Assembly: GCA_963921825.1 (NCBI GenBank)
Contig: OY997594.1
Coordinates: 44,882,557 to 44,946,556, forward strand
Reading direction: 5' to 3'
Source: Erodium maritimum
Taxonomy: Eukaryota; Streptophyta; Magnoliopsida; Geraniales; Geraniaceae
Length of the DNA: 64,000 bases
Shown here in pieces: positions 1 to 11,825 of the stretch. A program made the translations under genes and the position numbers. Each line of letters opens with the position of its first letter. Position 1 is the stretch's first letter. The notes beneath the pieces are model-generated. The model did not search any database, was not told where the DNA came from, and saw only the letters and a list, made by a program, of their open reading frames with translations.

Positions 1-150
1 TATGGCATGTCGGCTCCGACCCGTAGGCCCAACACGACCCATAGGCCCAATCATAATATGGCCCGTCGGCCCAATAAGACCCGTAGGCTCAACACGACCC
101 GTAGGCCCAACACAAACTGTTGGCCTAGATGTCCTACACCGGCATACCCC
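1..150. repeat. Tandem GACCCGTAGGCCCAACAC minisatellite
   Basis: About six imperfect copies of a roughly 20-bp unit with the core TAGGCCCAA. A similar but different minisatellite (39-bp unit) occupies the matching part of the minus-strand solo LTR at 29590-30136. Tandem repeats in this position therefore look typical of the LTR family. Confidence 0.7.
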
Positions 151-2093
151 CTCGATGTAGGCCATCATACCGGAACCACTACCTGGGGGACCGCGCATAC
201 GTGGGACCACCTCGTCGGCCTAGGTACTACCTCACACCGGCACACTCCTTCGATATGGGTACCATACCGGAACACAAATCCTCTTGGAACAACACATCAA
301 GATAATAACACGCATCGTAATGCCACAGATCAAACACGGCTCACAAGCCCAACAATATTACTATAATTACACACCACGTCGGTCTATCACTCACCCGACC
401 ATAACACAAGCAATGATTCACATCAAATCAGTCACGACACACTGGCCCACACATAGCACAACATGTTACACTGAATATAATATGCTTTGACTCTTAATCT
501 TATCGACACTAAGTCACACAACATGCATCTCAAACAAACCAGGAAATTCAAGCAGCACACAACCTACGACTCGACATGGCCATTCTACTAGCACGACAAT
601 TTCCCAGAATATTCAAAAGCGGCTAAAACTAGTGAATCACATCCTACATGTTACTAAGACTCGTCCGGTTATTTATATCATATAAACGTTCGTTCCAGTT
701 TTATTATTACCTAACATGCATACTAGTAACTTTCTGTAATTAAACCGGTATTCGCTACTTTCCGTACCTCAAGAAGAACCAACAGCTGCGTCTCCTAGCT
801 GCTGACGTCCGGGCCTACCTCCGGTCTTTTCTACGATCGAAGCTGGACTCTAAATTTACACGGAAAGTCATAATTAATAACGGTTCCAACGTTAATTTAA
901 CGGTTACGATCAGTCCAATTTAAATTCAACAAGATGATTTTTAAACTTGAACGGGCCAAAAGAGGGATTATACGACGAATCAGGTTCGAGCACCCGAGTC
1001 TCGAGCACGGAACCCGATGCACGGATATCGAGGCACGATTTCCAATACACAGATCCCGAGGTACGAATTTCGAGGCATAGTTCCCGAGGTGTGCAAAACA
1101 GCGTTCCCGCTTTTAATCCCGTCCTAAGTCCGTTTCAACAGTCCGGTTTAAACGTCCGGGGTTTTTAAAACGTTCAACAGTCCAAAATCCGATTTAAATT
1201 AGAATTGTTTTGAACCCTTTTTAATTGAAATCCTTTTTTATTTAAAAACTGATTTTCGTTTTAAAACTTTTTTAAAAATCCTTTTCTATTATTTCTTTAA
1301 TTTATTTTTTGTTTCAGTTTCATGCGACAGATCCAGAAAGTTCCTCGGGAAAAGAAAACGGAGAAGAGGGTTTAGGTCAGATTCCGACCACCGGCCGAGG
1401 CCTCATGGTGGTTGCGACGCTCACCGTAGGGGATAAAGAACGGCGGCGGGAGACAGCGGAGCACGGCGAGATTGTCTCGCTTCAGATCTGGGCAAGTAAC
1501 GCGAGCCCTCTCTCGCTCCAGATCTGGAACGACGGCGAGGGTCACCAACTCGGCTTGCTCTTCCCGGTAGTGGGGCGACGACGGGAGCTCGGCTACGCAC
1601 GGTCGAAGGTGGTGGTGGTCGGAGTCGAACACGAGAGGAGAAGAGGTGAGGTGGAGAGAGAGGTCGTGAGAGGTCTCAGGTTGCTGAGAGGAAGGAGAGG
1701 GAGGTCGGGTACGACGTGCGTGAGGGAAAGAAGACGATGCGAAGGAGAAGTGAGGGAGAGAGGGTCGGAGATGAAGAGGGTGGCGTCTCGTGTGAAGAAG
1801 AAGAAGGAGTGAATGGTCAGAACCCTAACACGAGGCTTATATAGCCGGGCCTGGCTAAATGGGCCTCTGACGAAGATTGGGCCGCACGACCCAAAGCGAG
1901 GAAGAACAGCTAAATCGGGGCGGGCTTGGCTCGGGCCGGGTCTGCTGGTCCGGTCCAGCCCTTTTCCTTTTTTTTATTCTTTTCTTTTTATTTTCTTTGT
2001 AACTGAACCAAGATTTAACCCGTTTTTCAACTTCGACGGTCCAAATGATTAAATTTAATAATTTAAACCTTTTTAACCGGAGCGGTCTTCACA
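1..2093 (-). mobile_element. Gypsy LTR, partial (start outside window)
   Basis: Read on the minus strand, the segment starts at 2093 with TGTGAAGACCGCTCCGG. This is a relative of the LTR starts at 33087 (TGTAATAACCACTCCC) and 62199 (TGTAAGGACCGCTC). The body holds the same parts as the complete LTRs of this window: a pyrimidine/purine-rich leader near 1620-1810, a TATATAG-like box near 1840, and GC-rich short tandem repeats at the far end (1-150). The other LTR end lies before base 1. The ORFs here are shadows of LTR DNA. I infer a large-LTR Tekay-like chromovirus family. No coding domain is visible. Confidence 0.55.
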
Positions 2094-2480
2094 GTATTGG
2101 ATTGGTTCCACATGGGCTATGACAGAAGGCGGAGAAAGGCAGAAAGAAGACCGGAGGAGCTGATGGACCTGGACGGTGATAGAGATGACGGGAGGCAACA
2201 TCTCAGACAGAGACCCCTCCCAGGGCAATTCCCTGAGGCTTCGGGCACCTATCATCCCTCCCGGCTCGGATGTTGAGTCCTTGCCGAGTTTTATCGTGAA
2301 ACTTCCTCCTGGAGTTGCCTCTTGGGGAGTGCTTCACGTAGTGTGATGGATCCCTCGTTCGGATCAGTACCCTTGTCGGCGTCTAGAGGAGGGGCACCGG
2401 CGGGGGTGGCATGAGCAGACTATCCATGGCCCAGCGGGCCTGGGATGTAAGGACCAGTGGTCGACCACGGCGGCCCCAAG
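2094..2480. other. Unassigned DNA left of solo LTR
   Basis: GC-rich sequence that continues at 4173 once the solo LTR is removed. Short open stretches on the minus strand span the removed LTR, but I recognise no domain. It may be the internal part of an older retroelement. No gene can be supported. Confidence 0.4.
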
Positions 2481-4167
2481 TGTTAGTCTTAGTGCCCGTA
2501 GTTCAATCATAAATGTCCAAATGTATATATCATCGTTAGCAATAAAATTAAAGCGGCTTTATATTACTTATGTGTTGGAGTAATATATCGATGTGTGTTC
2601 TGATCTATGCCCACCATGCGAATAGAACCATAGATCGAGATAGATCACACTCGATGGGTCCCTAGTCAACAAAGCTTCACTAAAAGCAACTAGTATGAAA
2701 GATGGCTCTTTATGGCTTACGTTCTATTAGTCATTGGAATGGGATTCCGGAGTCTGGTCATAGATATCATGTGGGACATGATATTGGACGACCCGACACG
2801 AATATGTGCCATAGATCAAGTCATGAACATATTCATTGTCGTAGCTTGTCATGTATCCTTAGACCAAGGAGTCTTTGTGATCGCTATGTAGTCAACAACT
2901 GAGTTTGACCTGAGCCTAACGTTGTCCGTAACAGGGCTTCCATAACGGCCATGATTGGCTTGGGGACGGGCTACATGAGTTACACGAAAGACGGCTAAGG
3001 GATTTATCCCTCATACTGAGGTATGTGAAAGATATCGGTTCTCGGCCGCTTGATCGAGAGTGACTGAAAGAATAGCATGGCCATGCACATGATACTGGGT
3101 ATCATATATTCATTCATCTCACATATCAAGGAATAGTGATTGAGAATAATAAGGATGACGACTCTATGCCTTATCTCAATCAGGATATCAGAGATAAAAG
3201 GATAGTGACAGGGACGACGGAAAGGTTAGAATTGACACGGTCGATTCGTTATGCAGTATCAGGCAATACTAAAGTCTCGTTAGTTGCCACTTAAATAGGA
3301 TCAAGTAAAATGGGATTTTACGTTGATCTATTGACATGCATCAACCTAAGGGTCACACCAGTAGATGAAACTCATTAACACATTTATGGAGAATGGCCAA
3401 AAGGGAGTTGTCTCGGGACATGACCAAAACTGGGTTTTGGGTCATGTGCCCGTAAGTGAATAGGACTTTCCGGATCGAGACAAGGCTTGGAGTCTTGGGA
3501 TTGATCACATCGGATAATGTTGGACATTTTCGGTATGGAAGGCTTGGAGGCGATGAGAGAATCACGGGACCTCGTTGGAAATGGCCACGGGCCATGTTCC
3601 AAGAGGCCCATGAAAGGCTCATGCAACCAAGGCCCATGCAACTAATTAATCAAGTCTTGATTAATTAGTACTAAGTAAGCAAGACAAGGATTAAGGTGTT
3701 GGTGATTCACCACCTAACCCAATCTTGTCTTGCCATACTTTGTCCTATTTACACCTTACTTGTCACCATGCTTGTCTCATGCCTTTATTTGGACAAGTAT
3801 GGAGTTTGTTATGTTTAAGTAATCTTTTTTCAACATAACAAACACATGACACAAATGAGAATCAACTTTTTTCTCTCCCTCCTCCTACCATTTTGGGTTT
3901 GGCTAGTTTCCACCTCAATTTTTGTGTTCTTGAGTCCTCAAAGAGAAGAACTACGTGGCTTTGATTCCCATGTGGATACGTAGGCGTCTTGGAGACTCAA
4001 GCCAATCATTGTTAACCGGTGTTCTTGTTTTGGTAAGAAATAATGCTGAATTTTTTCTCTTGTGAATCCTTCTTTGTTAGTTGTTTCATGGTTTTAATCG
4101 TCTCTTGGTTTTCCTTGATTTTCCGCTGCGAGTTGGTTCATCTCCAACCCTACCTCGAGACCCAACA
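2481..4167 (+). mobile_element. Solo LTR, 1687 bp, family 1
   Basis: It begins TGTTAGTCTTAGTGCCC, ends GAGACCCAACA and is flanked by a perfect 5-bp duplication CCAAG (2476-2480 and 4168-4172). Two more copies occur, at 19078-20761 (minus) and from 62479 (plus). All share long blocks, for example around TGTTGGAGTAATAT and GGATACGTAGGCGTC. No primer-binding site, polypurine tract or internal domain follows, so this is a solo LTR left by LTR-LTR recombination. The small ORFs inside it are not genes. Confidence 0.85.
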
Positions 4168-4172
4168 CCAAG

Positions 4173-4930
4173 TTGGTGCTGGATGTGGAGGCCTAGATTC
4201 TCTCCCCGTGCTAGGTGATACCCGAATCCAGGGTTGTGGTTCGTTGTTCCCTTCGTACTGAGCCAGAGCAAGGTCATGGCTCTTTGGAGTTGATGTCCAG
4301 GCGGTATCCGGATGGGCTATGGCATCCCGGTCCTCCCGCGGGTTCTCAACAATAGGCACCCCACCTCGGTCCGTAGACGGAGCGAGCGAAGACCCCTTAC
4401 TAAGGGTTAGCGGCAGTGGATATGGAGGCGTATGAGGATGCGGTGGACTAGGGTTTAGCGGTTGGGGGGCCTAATCCGCAATAGAGGGCATCGGGGGGGG
4501 GGGGGGGGGGGGGGACTGGGAAGTGGCGATGCGGGTCCCCGGAAAAGTGTATAGTGGGAGGCAGCGGTCTAGGGTTCATCGTGGCCAAGTGAGGAGGGAT
4601 CTGGATCGAAATCGAGAAACCCCCTGGGACGACTCCGACGGCAGCAACAAAATAAGAAAGGGGGAGGAGCACCAAGATTCACAAGGACTTCAATCGATGT
4701 AGGAGTGGCAAATGGGGATTCAGCGGCGATGGTAGATGAGGGATGCGCCATAGCGCGGCTAGAGCAGAGTATGTAGGCTCTCATAAACGAGAGGAGAAAA
4801 TCGTGACCTTTTTCCACTTTACTTTACTTAACTCAAAGATTTTGTATACACTGCCTTTAGTTTTTTTTTTTCATTTTACTCTATCTAATTTTAATAAATT
4901 TCGTCAAAAATGTAACTAAAGAGAAAGAAA
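4173..4930. other. Unassigned DNA with a 22-G tract
   Basis: Continuation of 2094-2480. It holds a run of 22 G at 4493-4514, and antisense ORFs made of proline/arginine-rich low-complexity sequence. There is no convincing gene. The G run could be mis-sized in the assembly. Confidence 0.4.
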
Positions 4931-4974
4931 AAAACTGACTATTTTTTCCTGATTCTACTTCCTCTCACAAAAAA

Positions 4975-5850
4975 TGGGCTTTGCTAGGGTTTTAGAACCC
5001 CTAGCCCAGACGACGACTTCTTCTCAAGGCCGCTATCGCTTCTCTCGGCCTTCGTCCGGTATTGCTTCTCTGTCGATATGGCGTCCATCCCCTTCATCCT
5101 CTCCCGCTCGTCTGCTGCACATGAGAATCATCACTACCCAATCCCTGATTTCCTCAATCTCACCCCCAACTCCCAACACCACGATCACGTTGCCGCCGAC
5201 ATCACCTGTTCCTTTCCCAACTCTTTTTTTTGGGGGGGGGGGGTCTCGCCTGCTACTGCCTCTTCCTCGACTGATCTCGGCGACAATTATCTGAAGCCTC
5301 CACCACCGTCTCCACAGCCGCTGGCGCCTCTGAAGTTGTCGTCGTCTCTGAAGCCGCCGCTGGCACACCCCTCTCCCTGGCCTCCACCACCGCACCCTCC
5401 TCAACCCATATCTCGATTCTGGACACGGTTAATCGAGTGACTCATTTTTATTTTATCCGACTTCATCTTTCAAGGTCAATGACGAAAGGAATTCAGTACT
5501 CCAAGAACTAGCCCTGGGAAGGGTCCCTGAAAAGAGCTATGCCTCCCTTTGAAATCACTGATCGTAGGTTCGGTTTAATACATCAAATGAAACATGAAAG
5601 CTACATCTTGATTAACAATCATTGGTTTCGTCATAATTTAGTTTTTCAGTTAGCCTTTATAACTCTTCAAACACCGCATGTGTCGATTCATTTGTCTCAA
5701 AATTATGTGTAGAGAGCCCTACTAGGACTCGATACCATGTAATGATCCTTTTTTACTTTGTGCATAGACTTTCTCCTGATGCACTTTTTTTTATAATTGA
5801 TATTTAAATTTAATGAGATTACAACTTTCATCCCAAAAAAAAAGTGAAAG
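4975..5850 (+). repeat. Dispersed non-LTR-like repeat, copy 1
   Basis: It starts with an imperfect hairpin CTAGGGTTTTAGAACCCCTAG and continues as CT-rich, GC-rich sequence. A T8G12 tract (5224-5243) follows, then an AT-rich 3' part ending in a run of A near 5837-5846. Copy 2 at 56845-57690 is collinear over the whole length, including the hairpin, the T/G tract and the A-rich end. A 5' hairpin plus A-rich tail suggests a non-autonomous retroposed family. GAAAGAAA occurs on both sides (near 4921 and 5850) as a possible target duplication. The proline-rich ORFs in both directions are not conserved in frame between copies. Confidence 0.55.
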
Positions 5851-6402
5851 AAAGACCTATCAAAGCATCATACATGAATGTATACCCTCCAATAAAGTAA
5901 AAAAGATATAAAATCAGATAGAATAATGAATAATTTATTCTAAAGACAACACAACATGTAATGCAATAAAAGGTTTATTTACAAACAAAGTATCTTATTT
6001 GACAAAAACCAAACTTTTCCAAAGACTCATTTATGTGGTAGCTTAGCTTAAGCCCATACTGGCTAACAAAGCACATGATATAACAAAAAGATAGCACATG
6101 TCGTAGACTCGTAGTTTAGCTAAAGCAGTTAAGAGTTAAGACCATACTTTCCCACTACAAAGCACATGACATAACAAAAGATAGCAAGCACATCACATGA
6201 CGAAATGTAAGATTCATTTATCATTCTAACTCTGCCATAGTTACTTCTACTTTAAAACAAGACCCCGTGGTGTAAGAAAATATTCATTTATGATTGTGAT
6301 TTTTGGATGGATAAGTCCACAATAATATCTACAGATGCACTATCCACGGTTAAGAATGAGGAAGCAAACCAAAATCTTCAAGGGCAAGGAGAAGAGAGGA
6401 AG
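5851..6402. other. FAS1 3' flank and probable 3' UTR
   Basis: AT-rich sequence with no ORF worth noting. The last 100-200 bases before 6403 are likely the FAS1 3' UTR, because the gene reads leftward and stops at 6403-6405. No other gene is seen here. Confidence 0.5.
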
Positions 6403-9400
6403 CTAAACTTGATTATGAGAGCAATCCTCTTGCTTCTGATGGCATGACTCTGCAGAGGTTTGGTTCGGATGGATAGTTGTAGCCGCAGAAGGAGGAAGGC
6501 ACCTTTTTGAGAAAAATGTAGCTATGGTTTTTGTTCTTTTGAAGCTTCTCTCTGTGAGTTCAAGAAACGGGCATTGCTTATAATCCTCAATGAAAATATC
6601 AGTTATGCAAGATATGGAGTTGTAAGCGAAACTGATGCATACATACCTGGTGAACTTGACATGCCAAGCTTGTTCAATACATCTTTCCTCGCCTGAATCG
6701 AAAAGGAAACAAAATCCAGAAACCATAAACTTGTTATCAGCATATAACCAAAGTGCCATACATTATGCTATGTCAATTCAAATACGCAACATAATTTCCA
6801 TTACCATTACAATAGTTCCAAAATGCAACAGAGTTTGGTTACTAACATAAGGTTAAGTGAGACTCTACATGTGGCGCATGCTGATAGGTAGAGACACCTC
6901 AAATATTGATATAAAACACATATTTTAGATGCAGTACTCTATAGAAGGGGCCGGAACTTAGATGACCTAAGGTTGATGTGGATGTTTGTCAGCAGCATTA
7001 CAAAATCAAGGACAACCCAAGATGGCTCGTTTTATCTGATGATCTCACTTATTTCATTCCATCTCAAATTTGAATAAATCTAGTAACGGTTCATAGGAAT
7101 TGAAAGAAACTCATTAAAGTGTTGCACATCACTAACCTGCCATCTATTATCCACGAAATCTGAAACCTCACGTACTTTATTTCTCAACTGGGACTTGGGT
7201 GTGGCAGGGAATTTGTTATGCAAAGCCTCTACCACCTTGTTGATACCATGAGGACATGTCTGGATCGTAGTGACCTTGAGGATCAGAGCATGTAAACCAT
7301 TAAACATTAATTACATACACATGATGAAGTAAGAAATATTTGCCATATACTGTAAAAACACACGAGAACTTACAATTGCTGGCAAATCCAAGTCAGGCTT
7401 GGTAGTTGGCACTGGCTTGATGCTGCTTTTATTGATTGATGAGCAAGCATCTTCATTTTTATTCTGCATGCTATCCGTTACTGAAATATCTATTGTAGAC
7501 CCTCCAGGGAACAAACACATACTGAGGGCCTGCAAACATGTCTGCCCTAGCTTAGGAGTACCCGTAAGGTCTTTTTCATGCACTATAAGTTTCTTTTTAT
7601 ACACTAGGTTTAATATTAGCAAAGGCTGATTTTTCCGAAGAGCATGTTCGGTCAAATTGTGCAGGTACTTTTGTTGTTGCAGTGAAGTGCTGAGCTCCTC
7701 ACATTCTTTTCCTTGCTCACAATCAAGTGAACTTTTTGCCTCACCAACAGCAGTATCAGTTTGCATTGGGTCAACTTGTACACCCTACATAAAGGAGTTC
7801 ATTAACAACATGGACATGAGAGAGAAAAAGGAAATCTATTATTTGAGACACACTCGCTGGTTTACCATATTATCATATAATTCTACTATGCAACTTCAAG
7901 AACACATCTCACTGGCCAACCTCGCTATTTTATATTCTACTATGCAATTCAAGCTATCTCACTACTTTACCTCATTTTCTGAGAGATATCCATCAGGCAC
8001 AAAAAAGCCATCTTCACTTTCATCTTCAACATCATCAGCTTTTAGCCGTCTTTCCTCTAAACTTTCTTCTTCGTCATTTTTATCACAATCTGAGAGGCTT
8101 TCTCCAGGGTCCTCCTGAACCATGAGAACATTAGTGTTAAAATTATCCATTTCCCAAATATGAAAAAGCAACTTCAATATAGAATCCAGAGGGTACCTCC
8201 TCCCATTCTTCATCACTATCTATTTCATAGTCCAATTCAGGATCCTGCCTCAGTGGGTGACGCGGCCCAATGACATTGCTAAATTAGATAGAATGAAATT
8301 ATTAAATGTACAAGCAGAATTCACTACAAAAGTTCCTTACCATAATCTAAAACAATTTAGCAATGCTTTGAAGACAATAGCAAGAGAGTTTAGCACATTT
8401 TGAACGAGGACTTGCCAAAATATTAAGGCAAAATAAAGGTTTAATTGCTAAAAACTACATTATGTATTGTCCACGTGCAAAAAACTACATTGCGTAGTTG
8501 TCCACGTCCCTAATTTTAACAGAATATTCCAAATTTTGTAAGTAAACGATCATGGTCAAAAGATAGTGTAATTTAAAAGCGTGGAAAATACATAATGTAG
8601 TTTTTTGTAAGTGGACAACACATAATGTGGTTTTTAGCAATCAACCCCAAAATAAACGTATAAACTGAAACATAGCTTACCTTCTGCTAGGCCATATGCC
8701 ATAAAATGCAGGTCTGTGGCTCTTATCAAACTGCAACAACTGCTGTCTCTGCTTGTGTTTCTTAATATTTGGAGAGCCTATGAGGCTATCACATGAAGTC
8801 TTTCCTCCCCATCCATCTACAAGCTTCTCCATGCTCGACTTGTCATCGCATGCTACTCCTTTACCAGCAGTGAGTTTAATTTCCCTAATCAGTGTAGTCT
8901 TGGGCTTCTGGCGTTGGCCCCAGGTCTCCCCATTCAAGCGAATTGATTGACCCAAGCAGCGCCAAGAGGATATGTGCAACCTGCAAAATGAACAAAGCAG
9001 ACTATCAGAGATATTGAAATAATAACATTTATGATGTGAAATGCATAGAGAAACAACCTACTTGCGAATAAAATCAGTACTAGTCTCTTCATTTGATGAG
9101 AGAGCATTGTCCATAGACACTGTAACTGCCTCAGGTGTTCCCTCACTCTTTTGGACCAAGGAATCAGATGAGATGGTTCTGGTGAAAGATTGGTTATTCT
9201 GGCATGATGAGTCAGTCTTGCATCTTTTGAGAAACCGTTCCATAAGTGAAGCTTGCTTTTGTATGGCTAGTTTCCTTTTTAGCTCAGTCTTTTCTCTCTC
9301 AAAACGCTGTTGATCCTTCTCAGCCTCCTCCACTTGCTTTCTTAGCAACTTCCTCACTTCTCCATCTTCTTTTTCACTGCGCCTTTCTGCCTCTTCTTGT

Positions 9401-11416
9401 AACTGCTTCTCCTGATACCCCACATATGGGCACAAAATTGTTACAAACAATTTCAAGAACCAAGGCAACCCATAAGTTGACAAGTAACAACAGGTAAGTG
9501 GATCAGGTTGAAGTAGTGAATTTGGACAAAACAATTGTAAAAACAAAAACAACACTGTTCTGTACTAAAGAAAAACACATATATTCCTATAAAAATAAAT
9601 ACTTGTTTTGCTCTTAATAGATTCAATCTTAATCCATCCCTCTAGCATGTAGAGTGCAACAAATTTACACATATCCTGGCATGACACATACATACATACA
9701 TATATATATACATACATACTCTTTGAAGATCCCGATCCTTTCTTTTCCTTTCCTTCTCAGCTTCTCGCTTATTTTTCTCCAACTGTTTAATTAGTTGCTT
9801 CTCTTCTTGTTTTGCTTCTTTCTCAGCCCTGCATAAGTATACATGTTCAGCAATGAAGACTACATAATACCTAACAAGAGCAATAAACAGAGCACTAGCG
9901 ACATACATTTCAGTTCCATACTTCTGCGTCATGCCATCTATCAACAACCGAATTTCAGCTTCATTCAATACTTTACCGAGCTTTACTAAGACCTTCAACG
10001 GATCACTTTTGTAATTCTGACAGCTGTCAACGTTCTGCAATGCAGCTATCATTGCTGAAACAAACAGCAAACAAGAGCAACATGCTTCTCACTAAAAAGA
10101 CAACCAAATTCTACTAGGTGTGATAGTAAATACAACTATCAACAGCAATCTATTTAACCAAGCCATCACAACAAGTTTGATGAGCCCACCATAAGCAGCA
10201 CTGATCCTCTCTTGGATCTTCTTCCGACAAGTACGCCTTATTTTCAATACACCCCGTATAAATCCAGGCATCAACTTTACATCTCTTGTCTATGTCACGA
10301 ATAAAGAAGTCAATGAATAGAGGAGCAGCAAATGATAACAAATAAAAGCAATTAAAATAGGGATACAAGGATAAGTAAAGCAACAAAGAAAAATAAGCTG
10401 CAAATGATAAGAATGGTGTATATGTAACAGAATGACAAACAAAATCTAAGAACACCAAATCAACAATGATGAAAGAAAATACACATAAGCAGCATACTGC
10501 AGAGCTAATTTGGAAGAAGAAACAAAAAAAATGAGGGGAATTTGTACACAACCATGATAAATCTTACGCAACCCTAAAGGGGACAAGGGTTCAACACATC
10601 CACTACATACAGTGACAGGAATAATGATGTTAGAATATAACTATAATTAGGTCTTCAACTATAAGTTTGAGCTTTTAGTTGAGTTTGTCCTCTAATATAG
10701 TATTAGAGCTTGGTACTTCACAGACAGAGGTTCAAACTCCACTCTCTACAAAAATTTCTAATTTCTTCTTAATTTGTCCAAAATGGGCCAACCATTTATC
10801 ACTCTTCTCTTTTTTTAAATAATTCACCTCCAAACCCGTTGTTAAAATATAACTATAATTGAACCTTCAACTATTTGAGACGTTCGTGTTAGAATATAAC
10901 TATAAACACAACAAGTGCAAAATTAAACACGCCCAAAAAAACCCTAACATGCAAAAATCAAAATTGGAAGTCAATAGTCACCTCCCAGCACCAAAGACAC
11001 GAATGGGTGTCGTCCTCGAGAACGTCAGCTTCGTCGGTCGGCATCCCGTACATCACCCTCTGACCAACCGAAACCACAATACTCTTCACAGTCGCCGGCG
11101 TAACCCCCGACCAATTGGTCTCCTTGAGCTTCTCATAGAGTTGGGCGACAAGCTCCGACAGCGGAAGTTTGCTCTCCTCCAGAAGCACCGCAATCGCCGC
11201 ATCAACAGACCCGCAATCGGTAGCATTCAGATACAGCTTCCCATCCATGACCTCTCTGTAGTACCCAAACAATCCATCGATCTCTTTCCGCAAAGTGTCT
11301 ACTCGGGCCTCCCTCTCTTCGAGGCTCAAGCTCTCCGTCGTCGACAGTTTGGGCCTCCCTCTCTTCCGCTTCTGCGGCACATCTTCACCGGAAACTTTAG
11401 AATCAATCACCACCAT
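6403..11416 (-). CDS. FAS1: FAS1, CAF-1 large subunit (p150 homologue)
   Basis: Large subunit of chromatin assembly factor 1, which loads H3-H4 onto newly made DNA in the nucleus together with FAS2 and MSI1. Twelve exons join in one open frame of 803 codons: 11416-10982, 10289-10190, 10054-9907, 9828-9720, 9411-9062, 8980-8681, 8278-8197, 8114-7971, 7784-7374, 7274-7137, 6692-6647, 6551-6403. All introns are GT-AG and the phases agree. Arabidopsis FAS1 is about 815 residues, so the length is normal. In order one sees RKRGRPKLS (about 17-25), ADVLEDDTHSCLWCWE at the end of exon 1, and the Lys/Glu/Arg-rich KER coiled coil (about 228-330) closing with QASLMERFLKR. Next come LLQFDKSHRPAFYGIWP, an acidic stretch of exons 7-8 (EIDSDEEWEEEDPGESLSD), a C-terminal winged-helix-like region, and TIATFFSKRCLPPS, which resembles a PCNA-binding end. 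The start ATG at 11416 follows a short leader. The gene looks intact. Introns 1 and 6 carry transposons. Confidence 0.95.
8438..8647. mobile_element. Mutator-like MITE in FAS1 intron 6
   Basis: A 210-bp element flanked by a perfect 9-bp duplication CAAAATAAA (8429-8437 and 8648-8656). The ends are inverted: the left arm reads GGTTTAATTGCTAAAAACTAC and the right arm is its near complement, and the pairing runs about 50 bp inward. A 9-bp duplication with long inverted ends is typical of Mutator-like MITEs. It lies in intron 6, with its right-hand duplication ending about 24 bp from the splice donor. It has no coding capacity. Confidence 0.85.
9684..9720. repeat. CATA/TA microsatellite at a FAS1 splice donor
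   Basis: Alternating CATA and TA repeats. On the minus strand the donor of intron 4 (AGA|GTATGTATG) is itself the first unit of the microsatellite. Confidence 0.8.
10628..10920 (+). mobile_element. TRIM element, degenerate, in FAS1 intron 1
   Basis: It starts TGTTAGAATATAACTATAA. The first short LTR ends near 10697 and is followed by TAGTATTAGAGC, a decayed copy of the TGGTATCAGAGC primer-binding site. A non-coding spacer ending CACCTCCAAACCCGT then leads to a rearranged second terminal repeat in which the TGTTA(G/A)AATATAACTATAA start appears twice (about 10839 and 10887). A cleaner relative sits at 46122-46448. No target duplication could be read. Confidence 0.65.
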
Positions 11417-11825
11417 TGATTAAGAAAACCCTATCCCCTAAACGGATTCAGAACCAAGTCCAACAAACAAACACACTATGTGGGTCGTTTCTGAAGAAGC
11501 GAGCAACGGATGGGGGATTTGGAGATGGTGAAAATGAAGAAATTAGAGATAATCGAGCTTGATATTCTTGTTTCCTTATCTTTCTCTGAGAATCGGAGAG
11601 CAATTTGTACAAAGTATTTTTCTCTTAAAAAATCGAAACTTTAGGGGGAATGTAAACTATAAACTCCCGCCAACAAAGATGCTACGAAATGTGAATGTGA
11701 TTTTCGCGCGACTTCTCTTACCCGTGCGAGCATTTTAGAATCGTGTCGCGTAGATTACGGTCCATTTCCTTTTGCATTCCCTCTACGGAGAAATGTGCGA
11801 AATCTAATGCGAATATTGTAATGGG
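11417..11825. promoter_or_regulatory. FAS1 5' UTR and upstream region
   Basis: The leader probably covers the first 100-150 bases upstream of the ATG at 11416. I see no clear TATA box in the expected place, which fits a housekeeping gene. Upstream sequence ends at an hAT-like element near 11826, so the promoter is at most about 400 bp before transposon DNA. Confidence 0.45.

Noticed and set aside
1309..1812. 167-codon plus-strand ORF
   Set aside because: It lies in purine-rich LTR leader sequence, is Arg/Glu/Gly-rich without a domain, and is antisense to the LTR.
5033..5440. Overlapping Pro/Arg-rich ORFs on both strands as small genes
   Set aside because: They come from low-complexity CCX/GGX sequence in a dispersed repeat. 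The frame is not kept in the copy at 56845-57690.
9058..9555. 165-codon ORF read as a separate gene
   Set aside because: Its inner part is FAS1 exon 5; the rest is intron read-through.
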